Shown here in pieces: positions 1-8,864 of a stretch of 47,996 nucleotides of DNA. A model generated the notes under the pieces. It was not told where the DNA came from. It made no database searches and saw only the letters and a list, made by a program, of their open reading frames with translations. How positions within the stretch are numbered: the stretch's first letter is position 1; every line of letters starts with the position of its first letter. Source of the DNA: a virus; the IMG/VR virus record IMGVR_UViG_3300044712_002276, positions 1-47,996 of that record. One strand, 5' to 3'. Position numbers and translations under genes: made by a program.

Positions 1-429
1 GGTCTGGCAACTGGTGGTAATGCAAAAGCAGCCTACGAAACTGGCATCAAACAATCGATTGAATTTTATTACAATGTGAATTCAACAGGTGTTTTCAGAA
101 CTCCTCTGACTCCACCAACTGATGCAGAGATAAGCGGTTATTTGAGTGGAACTGCGATTGCGTGGGATACCAATACGGACAAAATTGGTTTAATTGGTTA
201 TCAGAAATGGGTAAATACAGGTTTAGGACAAATGCCTCAAACATGGGCAGAACTTCGGCGTTTGGATAAACCTGCATTAAGTTTCTTTGTTGATAACAGC
301 AGTCAGCAACCTAATCCACCGTTACGTTGGTTATACCCAAATAGTGAAAAAAAGCTGAATGCAACAAATTATGCAGCGGTTTCAGCTAAGGATAATCTGA
401 CTACCAGAATTTTCTGGGATAAAAATTAA
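1..429 (+). CDS. SusD/RagB-like outer-membrane lipoprotein, C-terminal part
   Basis: The reading frame is open from the first base, so only the last 142 residues are present. The stretch QKWVNTGLGQMPQTWAELRR followed by a proline/tyrosine-rich segment (RWLYPNSEKKLNATNY) is typical of the C-terminus of the SusD-like_2 group of nutrient-binding lipoproteins. Such proteins sit on the outer surface of the outer membrane and work with a SusC-type TonB-dependent transporter, which would be expected upstream, outside the window. A hairpin terminator follows directly. It is host DNA, outside the prophage. The family call is from pattern recognition; the N-terminal lipobox cannot be seen. Confidence 0.75.
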   Translation, partial: GLATGGNAKAAYETGIKQSIEFYYNVNSTGVFRTPLTPPTDAEISGYLSGTAIAWDTNTDKIGLIGYQKWVNTGLGQMPQTWAELRRLDKPALSFFVDNSSQQPNPPLRWLYPNSEKKLNATNYAAVSAKDNLTTRIFWDKN

Positions 430-460
430 AGTACAGGTTAAAAGAGGATAGATTAATGCT

Positions 461-498
461 AAAACCGTTCCGGAATATCTTCGGGACGGTTTTTTTTG
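461..498 (+). terminator. Rho-independent terminator after the SusD-like gene
   Basis: The arms aaccgttccgg and tcgggacggtt can pair around a short loop and are followed by a run of eight or more T. It lies 32 bases after the stop codon of the SusD-like gene and before the next gene. Confidence 0.8.
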
Positions 499-545
499 TT
501 TGTTCACAAGAACATTTGATTGATGTTATAAACTAAATACGAACC

Positions 546-2261
546 ATGAGAAAACTAATTATTATTGCTTCCCTGGTTGTTTCTGCAATTCAGGGTATTG
601 CCGCACCTAAAGATTTACCAAAGTTAGTTGAAATATCCTATCAGGTTGTAGTGAATGGAAAGGTCGATACTGATGCAGCGAAAATCAAATTGTTGTGTTC
701 TTCTGAAGCGTCAAAATCGTGGATTGATAATGGAACAAAGAAGTTATTGCCAATAGCTGCAAAAGAGTCTAACTATATTGATTTTGCTCGGGAAAAAACC
801 TATCAGGTAGCCCGGTTTTCAGATGGTACTTTTATAAATACTCCTTTGGCATTTTCAGAATATCCGGTTTTGACAGAGACCAACGAAACCTCTGTTATTC
901 TTGGGTACAACTGCAAGCACCTCAAAACTTCGCTTCGATCAAACTCTATAGACATCTGGTACACTACTGAACTTGGAGTAAAAGGAACTCCTTCGATGGC
1001 ATATGGAATTCCGGATGGACTGGTGTTGAAAGTGGTCAGGAATGGAAATTATGAGATTGTTGCTACCGAAATAAATCCGTTAAAACAGAAAGATTCGATG
1101 CCTATCATTCCAGCCGAAATGGGTGAGAGCCTGGATTTGCCGCTCTACAAATACCGCATCACAGAAAATCTGATCACAACTGTTAATGTTTTCACAAACG
1201 AGCAAATCAGCTTCGGAAATGAACTGAAAAATCCAACGGATACAGCTTCTGAAAAGACTTTCGAGTATTCAGAAGGAACAGTTATTTTGAAAAAGGTAAA
1301 ATTACCGATTGTCCCCGACGACACACAGTTATTTGTTGAATTATACCAGCATTCGAATGGAGATGCATACGACCGCACTGGATCAGTTTTTATGATTCCA
1401 CAAGACAAAGAACGATCATTTTTAGATGGGCTGAAAAATGGGTTGAACAGCTTACCTTCATTTCAGGCAAAAAACGGGAAATCGTATCAAGGAGTTGTGG
1501 CTACCGAAAACTTTTCGCCACTTGTAGAGGTTATGCGTTTTTTTACCCCATTTGGAATTGGCCAGTTCAATAATAAAGTTCAGGTTTACGGCCAACATTG
1601 GGAAGATTCTACCTTTTACAAACAGGAGGTTACCGAATTACTTCCATTATTGCAGGGCGAACGCTGGATTGGTGTTTTTATCGGCAATTACGACAAAGGT
1701 GGCCATCGCATAAGCCTGAAACTGAAATATTATCCGGGTAGTATCGAGGTTTCAGAGAAACCCACTAAAAAGTATTGGACAATGCCGCTTTTCAATACGG
1801 TAAATGTGATGGAGATGACGGGCCAGGAATATGGAACCATGTTCGAAAACGATTCGCTCAGGGTAAATGTTACTATTCCTGAAGGAGTTAAAAACATTCG
1901 GATGCGCTATATCTCAACCGGTCATGGCGGATGGGACGGAGGTGATGAATACAACCAAAAAATGAATAATATTTTACTGGATGGAAAAGTTCTGTTCCAG
2001 TTCACTCCATGGAGGTGCGATTGCGCTACCTATCGGAGGTTTAACCCTGCTTCAGGTAATTTCTGGAATGGAATTACTTCCAGCGATGGCAGTCGTTCAG
2101 GCTGGTGCCCAGGGACAGCAACCAATCCTGTGTTTTTTCCGATTCCGGACTTTTTGTCCGGCAAACATCAAATTTCGGTTGCCATCCCAATTGGAAAAAA
2201 TGAAGGTGGAAGTTTTAGCGCGTGGAATATTTCAGGAATTTTAATCGGAGAGTTTGAATAA
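546..2261 (+). CDS. Secreted PNGase F-like glycoamidase with N-terminal GLPGLI-like domain
   Basis: The 571-residue protein starts with a signal peptide (about residues 1-20, ending in IAA). Residues about 25-200 resemble the GLPGLI family, including YGIPDGLVLKV. The rest resembles peptide-N4-(N-acetyl-beta-glucosaminyl)asparagine amidase F, which releases N-glycans from glycoproteins. Aligned by eye to Elizabethkingia PNGase F, the WDR motif carrying catalytic Asp60 corresponds to YDR here (Asp276), Glu206 corresponds to Glu468 in GGDEYNQ, and the GWCPG motif is kept. The position of Glu118 looks like Asn (GNYD), so activity may be altered. It follows a SusD-like gene, which fits a role in host glycan harvesting. 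It is chromosomal, not part of the prophage. The fold is well supported; the substrate is inferred. Confidence 0.8.
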   Translation: MRKLIIIASLVVSAIQGIAAPKDLPKLVEISYQVVVNGKVDTDAAKIKLLCSSEASKSWIDNGTKKLLPIAAKESNYIDFAREKTYQVARFSDGTFINTPLAFSEYPVLTETNETSVILGYNCKHLKTSLRSNSIDIWYTTELGVKGTPSMAYGIPDGLVLKVVRNGNYEIVATEINPLKQKDSMPIIPAEMGESLDLPLYKYRITENLITTVNVFTNEQISFGNELKNPTDTASEKTFEYSEGTVILKKVKLPIVPDDTQLFVELYQHSNGDAYDRTGSVFMIPQDKERSFLDGLKNGLNSLPSFQAKNGKSYQGVVATENFSPLVEVMRFFTPFGIGQFNNKVQVYGQHWEDSTFYKQEVTELLPLLQGERWIGVFIGNYDKGGHRISLKLKYYPGSIEVSEKPTKKYWTMPLFNTVNVMEMTGQEYGTMFENDSLRVNVTIPEGVKNIRMRYISTGHGGWDGGDEYNQKMNNILLDGKVLFQFTPWRCDCATYRRFNPASGNFWNGITSSDGSRSGWCPGTATNPVFFPIPDFLSGKHQISVAIPIGKNEGGSFSAWNISGILIGEFE

Positions 2262-2413
2262 CAAAGTATTCAGTGGTCAGTCTCAGTTGGCAACCATGCT
2301 AATTTACAGCAATTCCCTACTCTCTGCACCATGCTCCTTGCCCAATGCTCTTTGCTCCTTGCTCTCAGCAATAAATAAAATCAGCATATATCCTGAAATG
2401 GCTTAAAAAGTTG
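2262..2413. other. Host intergenic region with short CTCCTTGC-type repeats
   Basis: No gene is seen. Around 2328-2366 the motif GCTC(C/T)TTGC recurs several times in imperfect tandem. It precedes the ssrA promoter. Confidence 0.5.
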
Positions 2414-2421
2414 TATTTTTG
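2414..2421 (+). promoter_or_regulatory. -7 element of the ssrA promoter
   Basis: TATTTTTG matches the Bacteroidota -7 consensus TAnnTTTG and lies about 15 bases upstream of the mature tmRNA 5' end. No clear -33 TTTG was found at the usual distance, so this rests on the -7 box and position only. Confidence 0.55.
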
Positions 2422-2435
2422 TAGCCCTTAATACT

Positions 2436-2831
2436 GGGGCTGACTGGTTTTGACAGCGGGTAGAAGAGGTATGTAAGCATGCCGGGCCTTGATCGCACAG
2501 CCCGTAAAACTCGGCGTTCACATTTCAATTGGCGAAAATAACTACGCTCTTGCTGCGTAACCGAACTAAGTAGGTTATACTTTATTCCGGTATTAGATAC
2601 TGGAACGAGACATCGCCCGGGTGCTACTTCCCTGAAGCGGCCCGATCAGGCGGTGCAAATAAATCGGGGATAGCAGAAGTGGTGCTCCGGAACCTCTGCA
2701 AAAATTAAGGAGCTAAGATAAAAGTCGGTGGCCCTGATCCAGCTTTTATTCGAAAATCAAGTCTGGGGATAAACATGTAGAAAGCATATTGCTTCCTCGT
2801 TTGGACGCGGGTTCGATTCCCGCCAGCTCCA
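2436..2831 (+). ncRNA. ssrA: tmRNA (transfer-messenger RNA)
   Basis: The RNA rescues ribosomes stalled on broken messages by acting first as a tRNA and then as a short message. The 5' end GGGGCUGACUGG is the conserved tmRNA start and pairs with CAGCUCC at the 3' end to form the acceptor stem; GGTTCGATTCC is the T-loop. The tag frame reads GENNYALAA followed by TAA near 2530-2560. CCA is not encoded. The 3' end is the prophage attachment site: the last 14 bases belong to the 15-bp att repeat, so the integrated phage supplies or restores the tmRNA end without visible damage. Confidence 0.97.
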
Positions 2832-2832
2832 C
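2818..2832 (+). repeat. attL core within the tmRNA 3' end
   Basis: The 15-bp sequence tcccgccagctccac is identical to 47870-47884. It covers part of the T-arm and the 3' acceptor strand of ssrA, a common target for tyrosine recombinases. Confidence 0.9.
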
Positions 2833-2851
2833 AAGATTTTATAATACATTG

Positions 2852-2877
2852 ATTTTCAATTAGTTATTATTGAAAAT
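2852..2877. promoter_or_regulatory. AT-rich inverted repeat beside attL
   Basis: attttcaat and tattgaaaat form a 9-10 bp inverted repeat starting 20 bases inside attL. It may be an integrase arm site or a weak hairpin replacing the ssrA terminator that was moved to the right end. The sequence does not decide between these. Confidence 0.4.
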
Positions 2878-2918
2878 ATGTATGTAGGATTTTGAAAATT
2901 GTATGTCGTTGTGTATGT

Positions 2919-2943
2919 GTTTGTTTTTGGGGCGTGGGGACGC
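2919..2943 (+). repeat. Left copy of the GCGTGGGGACGC element
   Basis: gtttgttttt, two extra G, then ggcgtggggacgc; without the two G it is identical to 45481-45503. GCGT and ACGC form a small inverted repeat. This copy lies 17 bases before the chosen integrase start. Confidence 0.6.
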
Positions 2944-2959
2944 ACTTTTTTCAGACATT

Positions 2960-4222
2960 ATGAAACGACAGAAATTGTTCAGGTCGCCACGCCTGTTTGA
3001 TCAGGGTGGCGACCTTCAAAAGCCCTGGTGGGTTGAATTAGGATATCGGGATCCGCGCGATGGGAAGATGGTGCGAAAACGGTATCAGGAAGGTTTTGCC
3101 CAGCTCCGAACCAAAAAGGAGCGATACAAGTATGCCGAAGAATTAATAAGTAACCTCACGGCGAAGTTGCTTAAGGGTTGGAATCCGACAGATGATTCAT
3201 CTGTTCAGGTGGTGTATGTTGATGATTTGGAATATCATCAGGCAGCACAGGTTTACGGGCGCAAACGGAAGGCAAACAAAAACGTCAGGTTCTATGCCTC
3301 AGAGTATGTCACCCTTCAGAAAAACATTAAAGCAAAAAAGACTTACGAAAGTTATAGGGGAAAGCTCCGCGAATTTATTTCCTGGCTTGAGCGTGAAAAA
3401 TTGGTCGATAACGATCTGACAACATACAATCATGATCTGATTTTACGCTTTTTCGACTACCTGATTATTGATCGCAAATTGGCAGGCCCCACCGTCGAGA
3501 AATACAAATTAACACTCGACGGGTTCTGGGCATACCTTATTGATCGAAAAGTAATCAATGAAAGTCCGGTTGGAAAAATTGAATTGCCTGAAGCCGGAGA
3601 AGATTTCTCGGCCATTCCTTTTCTCGATGAAGATCTTCAGCAAATACTTCCAGTTATAAGGACCGAAGATCCACAACTGTTTTTAGGTGCGATGCTGCAG
3701 TACTTTTGTTTTGTTCGTCCGGGTGACGAATTACTCAAGCTAAAACTTAACCAGGTTAATTTGTCTGCAAGAACTATCCATATTCCCAAAAGCACAGCAA
3801 AAAAACGAAAGGAACGGACCGTTGACATTCCGGAGCAGATGTATAAAATACTGGTCGATCAAGGGATACAATGTTTTGGAAAAGACATGTACCTGATCAG
3901 TAAATTCGGGCGACCAGGTAAACAGCCAATTGGATATAATACCTTGAGAAACCGCTTTAACAAGTATCGCGAACAGTTAGGATTAACCGATCTTTATAAG
4001 TGGTATTCCTTCAAACATACAGGTGCCGGAAAATTGCTTGAGTCCGGAGCAACTATTATTGAGATCATGAATCAATTGGGTCACACTGATATCGCTTCAA
4101 CGTATCGATATATCCGGAGACATTTTGGAGACCGGTCTGAGCATGTCCGGACTAAGTTTCCTGATCCACCAGGATTCGTTCCTTTAGAAATACCAACTGA
4201 AGAATTTGAATTCTGTATTTAA
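2960..4222 (+). CDS. int: Phage integrase, tyrosine recombinase
   Basis: This 420-residue protein would catalyse recombination between phage attP and the ssrA attB site. An N-terminal arm-binding region (residues about 1-100) is followed by a SAM-like core-binding domain (about 105-205, YESYRGKLREFISWL) and the catalytic domain. Catalytic residues can be read as Arg253 (VRPGDEL), His353 (KHTGAG, with Ala where HxxR usually has Arg), His375 (LGHTD) and nucleophile Tyr382 (STYRYI). The frame is open back to 2903, but the ATG at 2960 was chosen because the preceding 57 bases carry a repeat element also present near the right end. Its place beside attL is typical. Confidence 0.93.
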   Translation: MKRQKLFRSPRLFDQGGDLQKPWWVELGYRDPRDGKMVRKRYQEGFAQLRTKKERYKYAEELISNLTAKLLKGWNPTDDSSVQVVYVDDLEYHQAAQVYGRKRKANKNVRFYASEYVTLQKNIKAKKTYESYRGKLREFISWLEREKLVDNDLTTYNHDLILRFFDYLIIDRKLAGPTVEKYKLTLDGFWAYLIDRKVINESPVGKIELPEAGEDFSAIPFLDEDLQQILPVIRTEDPQLFLGAMLQYFCFVRPGDELLKLKLNQVNLSARTIHIPKSTAKKRKERTVDIPEQMYKILVDQGIQCFGKDMYLISKFGRPGKQPIGYNTLRNRFNKYREQLGLTDLYKWYSFKHTGAGKLLESGATIIEIMNQLGHTDIASTYRYIRRHFGDRSEHVRTKFPDPPGFVPLEIPTEEFEFCI

Positions 4223-4229
4223 AATAAAT

Positions 4230-4260
4230 AACCCCGATCCTACACGGTGGACCGGGGTTA
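4230..4260. terminator. Bidirectional terminator between integrase and lysis genes
   Basis: aaccccgatcc and ggaccggggtt form an 11-bp stem with one mismatch. It sits between two converging genes; the minus strand has a T-rich tail after the hairpin. Confidence 0.75.
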
Positions 4261-4299
4261 AAACTAAACCAGTAAAACCTAACTTATGAAAATAAAACC

Positions 4300-4782
4300 T
4301 TATTTGATCAACCCATTTAATGTTTTTTGTTTGGCAACAGATCCTGAGCTAGACCCAAAATAGTAGCTGTATATCTGCGTAAGAACCGCACTGAGTACTC
4401 CTAATATATACAGGATAATATCTCGCTTTGAATCGGGAATTATCCCTGGCTGAAAAATTAGTACATAAAAAAGTAGAAGCGTTAGACCGACAGTTCCAAG
4501 CGCCAGGTATGGCGTAATATTTTTGCTGAGTTTTGTGGCAGTTTCGCTGGCTTGTACCTGTACCTCGCGCTGTCTGGCGTTGGCGACATCACCCAAAATT
4601 GCCACCTGCTCTTCGAGGCTCATCTTTTGCTTTTCAAGCTCGTACTGCATTTCGGCCTTGGCCAGTTCGTTGGCCAGTTGCAGTTTTTCTTCTTTGCTGG
4701 TAATTACATTGTCGAGTACCGCACCTACCGAATCAACCAATTTGGTTGCTCCAGATGAGAATAGTTTTTCTAAAAAGCTCAT
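4300..4782 (-). CDS. Holin-like membrane protein
   Basis: The 160-residue product has a charged, coiled-coil-like N-terminal half (about residues 28-80, rich in Lys, Glu and Gln) and two strong membrane segments, about 89-110 (YLALGTVGLTLLLFYVLIF) and 119-140. This layout resembles the 3TM-type holins that form holes in the inner membrane at the end of the lytic cycle. It directly follows the endolysin gene in transcription order. The ATG at 4782 avoids overlap with the endolysin stop at 4793; a longer frame opens at 4830. The holin role is inferred from position and topology. Confidence 0.65.
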   Translation of the reverse strand: MSFLEKLFSSGATKLVDSVGAVLDNVITSKEEKLQLANELAKAEMQYELEKQKMSLEEQVAILGDVANARQREVQVQASETATKLSKNITPYLALGTVGLTLLLFYVLIFQPGIIPDSKRDIILYILGVLSAVLTQIYSYYFGSSSGSVAKQKTLNGLIK

Positions 4783-4792
4783 GATCTGTTGT

Positions 4793-5329
4793 TTAAGAGT
4801 TTTCGCCCAATGCCCGACAAATCCATCCATAAAAATACTTCCGGCTGGCTGGCCTTTTCTTGACGATGTTTATATATCGGGCAATTTTGGCAACGGTGAA
4901 TGCTGCAAGAAAATGCTCCGGAATGAAAACATTCAATTTGGCAACTGTATTTTTACCAATTACGCCATCGACATCGGCACTTACGACCATTTGGGCCAGT
5001 GCTGCAGATGTGCCAACTCCTGCATTCACTCCGAAATCGAAGATTGATTCTGCCATCTTTTGTGATGCAATCTGATCACCGTTGATTTTATCCCAGAAGT
5101 TTACGCGGAAGAACTCTTCAACATCGTGCTGAAGTTCAACATCTTTGTCGAGATTGCCGGGGAAACCGGGCTGACGCTTTAATAAGTCTATTTTAGTCCA
5201 GCCTTCCCATTTGCTGAAAATCTTTCGTGCAACTCCTTTATAAGTTTCGCCACCCGGATCATCGGGGTCATTGACGTAACCGCCCTCGTTTGCGATTACC
5301 AACTGAAATGCTCTTGTAAAATCTGCCAT
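4793..5329 (-). CDS. Endolysin, glycoside hydrolase family 108-type lysozyme
   Basis: This 178-residue protein should cut peptidoglycan during lysis. The N-terminal motif EGGYVNDPDDPGGETYKGV is the signature of GH108 lysozymes, with Glu15 as the likely catalytic acid. The C-terminal half (about 95-175, with DGVIGKNTV) fits the peptidoglycan-binding_3 domain normally found after GH108. The start at 5329 (MADFTRAF) gives the usual family N-terminus; the frame is open 13 codons further. It lies between a small membrane protein gene and the holin gene, forming a lysis cassette at the end of the late region. Confidence 0.9.
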   Translation of the reverse strand: MADFTRAFQLVIANEGGYVNDPDDPGGETYKGVARKIFSKWEGWTKIDLLKRQPGFPGNLDKDVELQHDVEEFFRVNFWDKINGDQIASQKMAESIFDFGVNAGVGTSAALAQMVVSADVDGVIGKNTVAKLNVFIPEHFLAAFTVAKIARYINIVKKRPASRKYFYGWICRALGENS

Positions 5330-5333
5330 AATT

Positions 5334-5546
5334 TTAATCCTCCATTTCTTCAAGTTGTCGTTTTGCAATCTGGCTTTCGAGGAACTGCTTTCGAGCCTTG
5401 AAAGCCCAAAAAATTACTACGAAAGTTGAAATTACAATTGTAAAGCCCTGATTGATGGTGAGCTGTTTTAGCCATTCGGCGATATTTAAAAATAAAGCTG
5501 AAGGTGTTAGAACGTAAGATCCAAGGAAATTAAAGGTGTGTCTCAT
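5334..5546 (-). CDS. Small membrane protein in the lysis cassette
   Basis: A 70-residue protein with one clear membrane segment at about residues 35-51 (FTIVISTFVVIFWAF) followed by a charged tail (KARKQFLESQIAKRQLEEMED). It lies four bases upstream of the endolysin start. It could be a second holin, antiholin or a spanin-like partner; none of these can be shown from sequence. Confidence 0.7.
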   Translation of the reverse strand: MRHTFNFLGSYVLTPSALFLNIAEWLKQLTINQGFTIVISTFVVIFWAFKARKQFLESQIAKRQLEEMED

Positions 5547-5594
5547 CGTTTTTATTTCAAAAATGATCAGTAATTCTATTTAACCAAAGGACAA

Positions 5595-7589
5595 TTAGTA
5601 TCTCAAAGTTTTGCCGTTATAGTGTAATCTTTTACCATTATACATCAAGTCCTTTCGGCTTGATGTGCTTGCATAGGCAGCGTGTTTAAGCAGAATAATT
5701 GCAGTGCGTGCGTAAAGTGTAACCGATGTATGATCTGAATTTGTTGCTATATCGCGGTAATTCTGACCAAGCGGTATAGTTACTGGACTTGAACTTGAAT
5801 TATACTCAAACCTCAAATCTGATTCAGCCGAAACAGCGAACGGAGATTTTTTAGTATCGACATCTTTGCCCGAATAACCTTGCCATTGCGCTAGTGTTTT
5901 GGTCAACTCCCCTTCTGTAAGTACATTTGTGCTGATAGTTGTATTGTCATCTATAGGCCGGGCATAGATATTATTGTTTAAATCATGTGAGGCTATTTCG
6001 GTGGCGGATCCTGTACATCTTGTAGTATAACTAAACGCTACTTGAGTAGCTATTTTTGCAACCACAATATTCCCGGTAACAGTATTACGTTGCATCAAGG
6101 TATCGGTTGTCCAGTTTGCAAATCCAATCCCAGTAGTACAGTTGTAAATTGTGTTATTGATTACAGTATTATCCTTTGACCCATTGTTCTTGATTCCTTG
6201 AATAAAACAGTTAGCAATGGTATTATATCTGGCAATCATATTACCAGACCCCTGATCAAAATAAATACCCGAACCTCCTGACCCAATAATGGTATTATTT
6301 TCAATTATAAACGACTGACGCTGAGTTGTTGTAGAAGTATAGACGCTTGCCAAATCCCACCTTAAAACACAAGTGTTTTTTATGTAATTGCCTTTAACTA
6401 AGGTATTCAAAACGACCTGATTAAACGCGATACCACTATATGCCGTTGAATCAATCGCATTAGATTGTATTGTAGGATTGTCTCCATAAAGAAGGATTGC
6501 CCCTCTGTATATACCGATACTTCCCTGAGCCTCCGGAAGCCCAATTTTAGAGATATTGTTGTTAGTCAGAGTGGCATTTATTCCAGTCGTATAGATGCCA
6601 ATGCTATTAACATTACTAATCATACAGCTATCAACCTTCTGACCAACTCCATTTAGCAACATCGCACTTAATCCCGTATATGATATTGTACACGCCAGAA
6701 TATTGGCATCGTCATTTTGCCAGTTCAATTTAACGGCATCTTTTATGCATCCATAAAAAGAAATGTCTCTAATTGTCAAATTGTCTCTGCCTGTAGCGTT
6801 AAGTAGCAGATTGTCAAGCGTAGCTATTTTGATAGTTTTGGTGTTGGGATTTACTGCTCCAAAATACATGTAGAACTTTCCTGTTCCTGAAAAGTCGTGA
6901 TACCATTCACCAAAAGCATCCAATGTTTGCAAACTATTCTGAAAGAAATATTTTCCTTCAGAATGTGCTAAAATTGGAGTGTTATTTGATGCTGCTAAAT
7001 CTGTATAAGTGATTGTAGTAGTTGTGTGATTAGTTACCAAACATCTGTCAATTTCCCAACCATTTTTGTAAATACAAGTTTCTGCACCAGTCCAATTAGG
7101 GGTTCCTGTTAATTGATTATCTGTGATAGACACGTTAGTACTGAAAGATTCGTAAGTTAACCATGAACCTTTATTTGGCGTTCTACCCATCGCATACTGC
7201 TTTCCATCGATCAAAACCATGTTGGTTTGAGATTCTGCCGTTATTACTTTCGAGTAAATACCGCCTCCCTCATTTGTCCAGCCCGAAGTAATGGTAGTTA
7301 ATCCGGTAATAATTGGTTGACTTCCTGCGCCATAAGCTCCGTAAGTAATCGGGATTATTGTAGCTGAATATTTTGGGATGATTGTACCATACCAGGTGTC
7401 CCCTCTTTTGAGCAGAATCTTATCGCCAGATGCAAAGTTTACCGTATTAACTTTAGCTATAGTTTTCCAAGGAAGCGCTGTGGTCAGACCTGAATTGGCA
7501 TCATTCCCCGTACTACTGACATAGTAGTTTGTTGCCTCTAATGCTGAAATGCTACAAATCAGCAATACGAATAGTATTAACCTTTTCAT
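5595..7589 (-). CDS. Right-handed parallel beta-helix protein with signal peptide (tail-spike-like)
   Basis: The 664-residue protein begins with MKRLILFVLLICSISALEA, a convincing signal peptide, followed by NYYVSSTGNDANSGLTT, the usual opening of Bacteroidota beta-helix polysaccharide lyase-like domains. The middle (about 270-520) has repeated turns rich in Asn and Ile/Val (IENNTIIGSG, VINNTIYNC), as in pectate-lyase-type beta-helices. The C-terminus ends with two YNGK motifs, a feature of phage tail fibres. It is placed at the end of the tail gene run. It may be a spike that binds or cuts surface glycans, or a secreted enzyme. The signal peptide is odd for a virion protein. Confidence 0.7.
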   Translation of the reverse strand: MKRLILFVLLICSISALEATNYYVSSTGNDANSGLTTALPWKTIAKVNTVNFASGDKILLKRGDTWYGTIIPKYSATIIPITYGAYGAGSQPIITGLTTITSGWTNEGGGIYSKVITAESQTNMVLIDGKQYAMGRTPNKGSWLTYESFSTNVSITDNQLTGTPNWTGAETCIYKNGWEIDRCLVTNHTTTTITYTDLAASNNTPILAHSEGKYFFQNSLQTLDAFGEWYHDFSGTGKFYMYFGAVNPNTKTIKIATLDNLLLNATGRDNLTIRDISFYGCIKDAVKLNWQNDDANILACTISYTGLSAMLLNGVGQKVDSCMISNVNSIGIYTTGINATLTNNNISKIGLPEAQGSIGIYRGAILLYGDNPTIQSNAIDSTAYSGIAFNQVVLNTLVKGNYIKNTCVLRWDLASVYTSTTTQRQSFIIENNTIIGSGGSGIYFDQGSGNMIARYNTIANCFIQGIKNNGSKDNTVINNTIYNCTTGIGFANWTTDTLMQRNTVTGNIVVAKIATQVAFSYTTRCTGSATEIASHDLNNNIYARPIDDNTTISTNVLTEGELTKTLAQWQGYSGKDVDTKKSPFAVSAESDLRFEYNSSSSPVTIPLGQNYRDIATNSDHTSVTLYARTAIILLKHAAYASTSSRKDLMYNGKRLHYNGKTLRY

Positions 7590-7591
7590 AA

Positions 7592-8341
7592 TTAATTAAG
7601 CCAAATCCCAACTAATGTGCTCAGAACCCCTGTGAAATCAGTCCCGTTATAATTATAAGAACTAGCCGGAGATGTTATCGCTGTTTTTGATCGACCCGTT
7701 CTAAGGTTATCTGGGAAATTAATTGAACCGTTAGAAGTTCCAAATGTTGCCAATACTGGAGCTATAGTTGATGTATTAGCATTCCAGTTAGATAGCGTTA
7801 CAAGTAATTGACCTTCTGTTACAGTAATTGAACTGTTTAGATTTACTGTAGTAATAACATTGGCCGGAGCCGTCCACAGCGCGGGTGTATCAACCGTTCT
7901 TGCTAGTTCCACCATCGCAAGGGTGGTTTTATTAAGACTATATACTACAATTCCATTATACTCACCGCCAGTTGTTGTATAGGCTCCTGCCGTTGTTGTA
8001 ACAAAATTAGCCTTAGTTATTACTGTATCTCTATTAACTCTATAAAGGTTGCAATAAGCTGTGCCATCGGTCATAGTAAGAGTTCCACCTAATAAACTAT
8101 TTGCCCCGACAGGTAAAGCAAAAGAAGTAATTCCGAGTACCTTTAGTTGATTGGTAAAATACGATCTATATATAAGGGATTCAACCTGATCCTTTGTATA
8201 GAAATAATTTATTGCCGTCAACGTGTCTTTTTTTGCCGAATATCTCGCATCACTCTCAGATTTTGAAAAGTAACTAACTCCGGATCCGGCCATCAATGCG
8301 ATTGCAAAAACGACCGCCATTATTTTCATAAATGTTTTCAT
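7592..8341 (-). CDS. Putative tail-fibre protein with hydrophobic N-terminus
   Basis: The 249-residue product has a signal-like hydrophobic stretch near the start (IMAVVFAIALMAGSGVSYF), then SKSESDARYSAKKDTLT, similar to the SDARY pattern seen in many tail fibres, and a Thr/Asn/Val-rich beta-type C-terminal half. Start 8341 was chosen because it leaves four bases after the upstream stop; a frame also opens at 8362. It stands two bases from the beta-helix gene, so the two are probably cotranslated. Function is inferred from position. Confidence 0.55.
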   Translation of the reverse strand: MKTFMKIMAVVFAIALMAGSGVSYFSKSESDARYSAKKDTLTAINYFYTKDQVESLIYRSYFTNQLKVLGITSFALPVGANSLLGGTLTMTDGTAYCNLYRVNRDTVITKANFVTTTAGAYTTTGGEYNGIVVYSLNKTTLAMVELARTVDTPALWTAPANVITTVNLNSSITVTEGQLLVTLSNWNANTSTIAPVLATFGTSNGSINFPDNLRTGRSKTAITSPASSYNYNGTDFTGVLSTLVGIWLN

Positions 8342-8345
8342 ATTT

Positions 8346-8864
8346 TTAAATTTTTGTTCCATTAATTCTTACGGTGTCTGCTGCGGCTGGCGCATTGCCC
8401 GCCTTAAATGTTACTCCCGACACCTGACCGTTTGTCAACACTTCATCATATTCTATTCCGTTATGAAAAATTACCTGATTGATGGTTATCCACGTTGAAT
8501 TGGCCACCAATTTTTGATCGGTGGTGAATGCATAGTTTCCCACGCCAGAAGCATCGCCGTCTTGAGTTCCAGTAAGTGGCAACCCAATTCCAAGACCAGA
8601 AATTCCTATTCTACGAAAAAAAAAACCTTTACAAGCGGTATAGAATGTTGCGAAATCGGCATATGGTTGTTTGTCTGCATCCATAAACTCTGAAGGGCTG
8701 CGATTTAATCCGCCTACCTCATTATCGCGATTCATCCGGTCTCGAATGGTGAACGTCTCCTTCCCTTCAATATGATCGAGGCGATGTCCTCCGGAAGGAC
8801 ATAAACTTGTAAGGCTTCTTCCAAATACCCATGCGCCGTCTGAATTTAGAAATAAGTAATCCAT
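8346..8864 (-). CDS. Hypothetical tail-associated protein
   Basis: A 172-residue protein with no recognised domain. The first half has several charged stretches (DHIEGKETFTIRDRMNRDNE), and the second half is beta-rich. It lies between the large tail protein gene and the fibre-like gene, in the same orientation, which suggests a baseplate or fibre-linked part. Confidence 0.65.
   Translation of the reverse strand: MDYLFLNSDGAWVFGRSLTSLCPSGGHRLDHIEGKETFTIRDRMNRDNEVGGLNRSPSEFMDADKQPYADFATFYTACKGFFFRRIGISGLGIGLPLTGTQDGDASGVGNYAFTTDQKLVANSTWITINQVIFHNGIEYDEVLTNGQVSGVTFKAGNAPAAADTVRINGTKI

Noticed and set aside
2903-2959. N-terminal extension of the integrase (19 residues)
   Set aside because: The DNA here contains a repeat element also found in a non-coding place near the right end, and the following ATG gives a normal integrase start.
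4523-5047. Plus-strand frame of 174 codons opposite holin and endolysin
   Set aside because: It is a shadow of two well-supported minus-strand lysis genes and shows a Cys/Ser-rich, low-complexity product.
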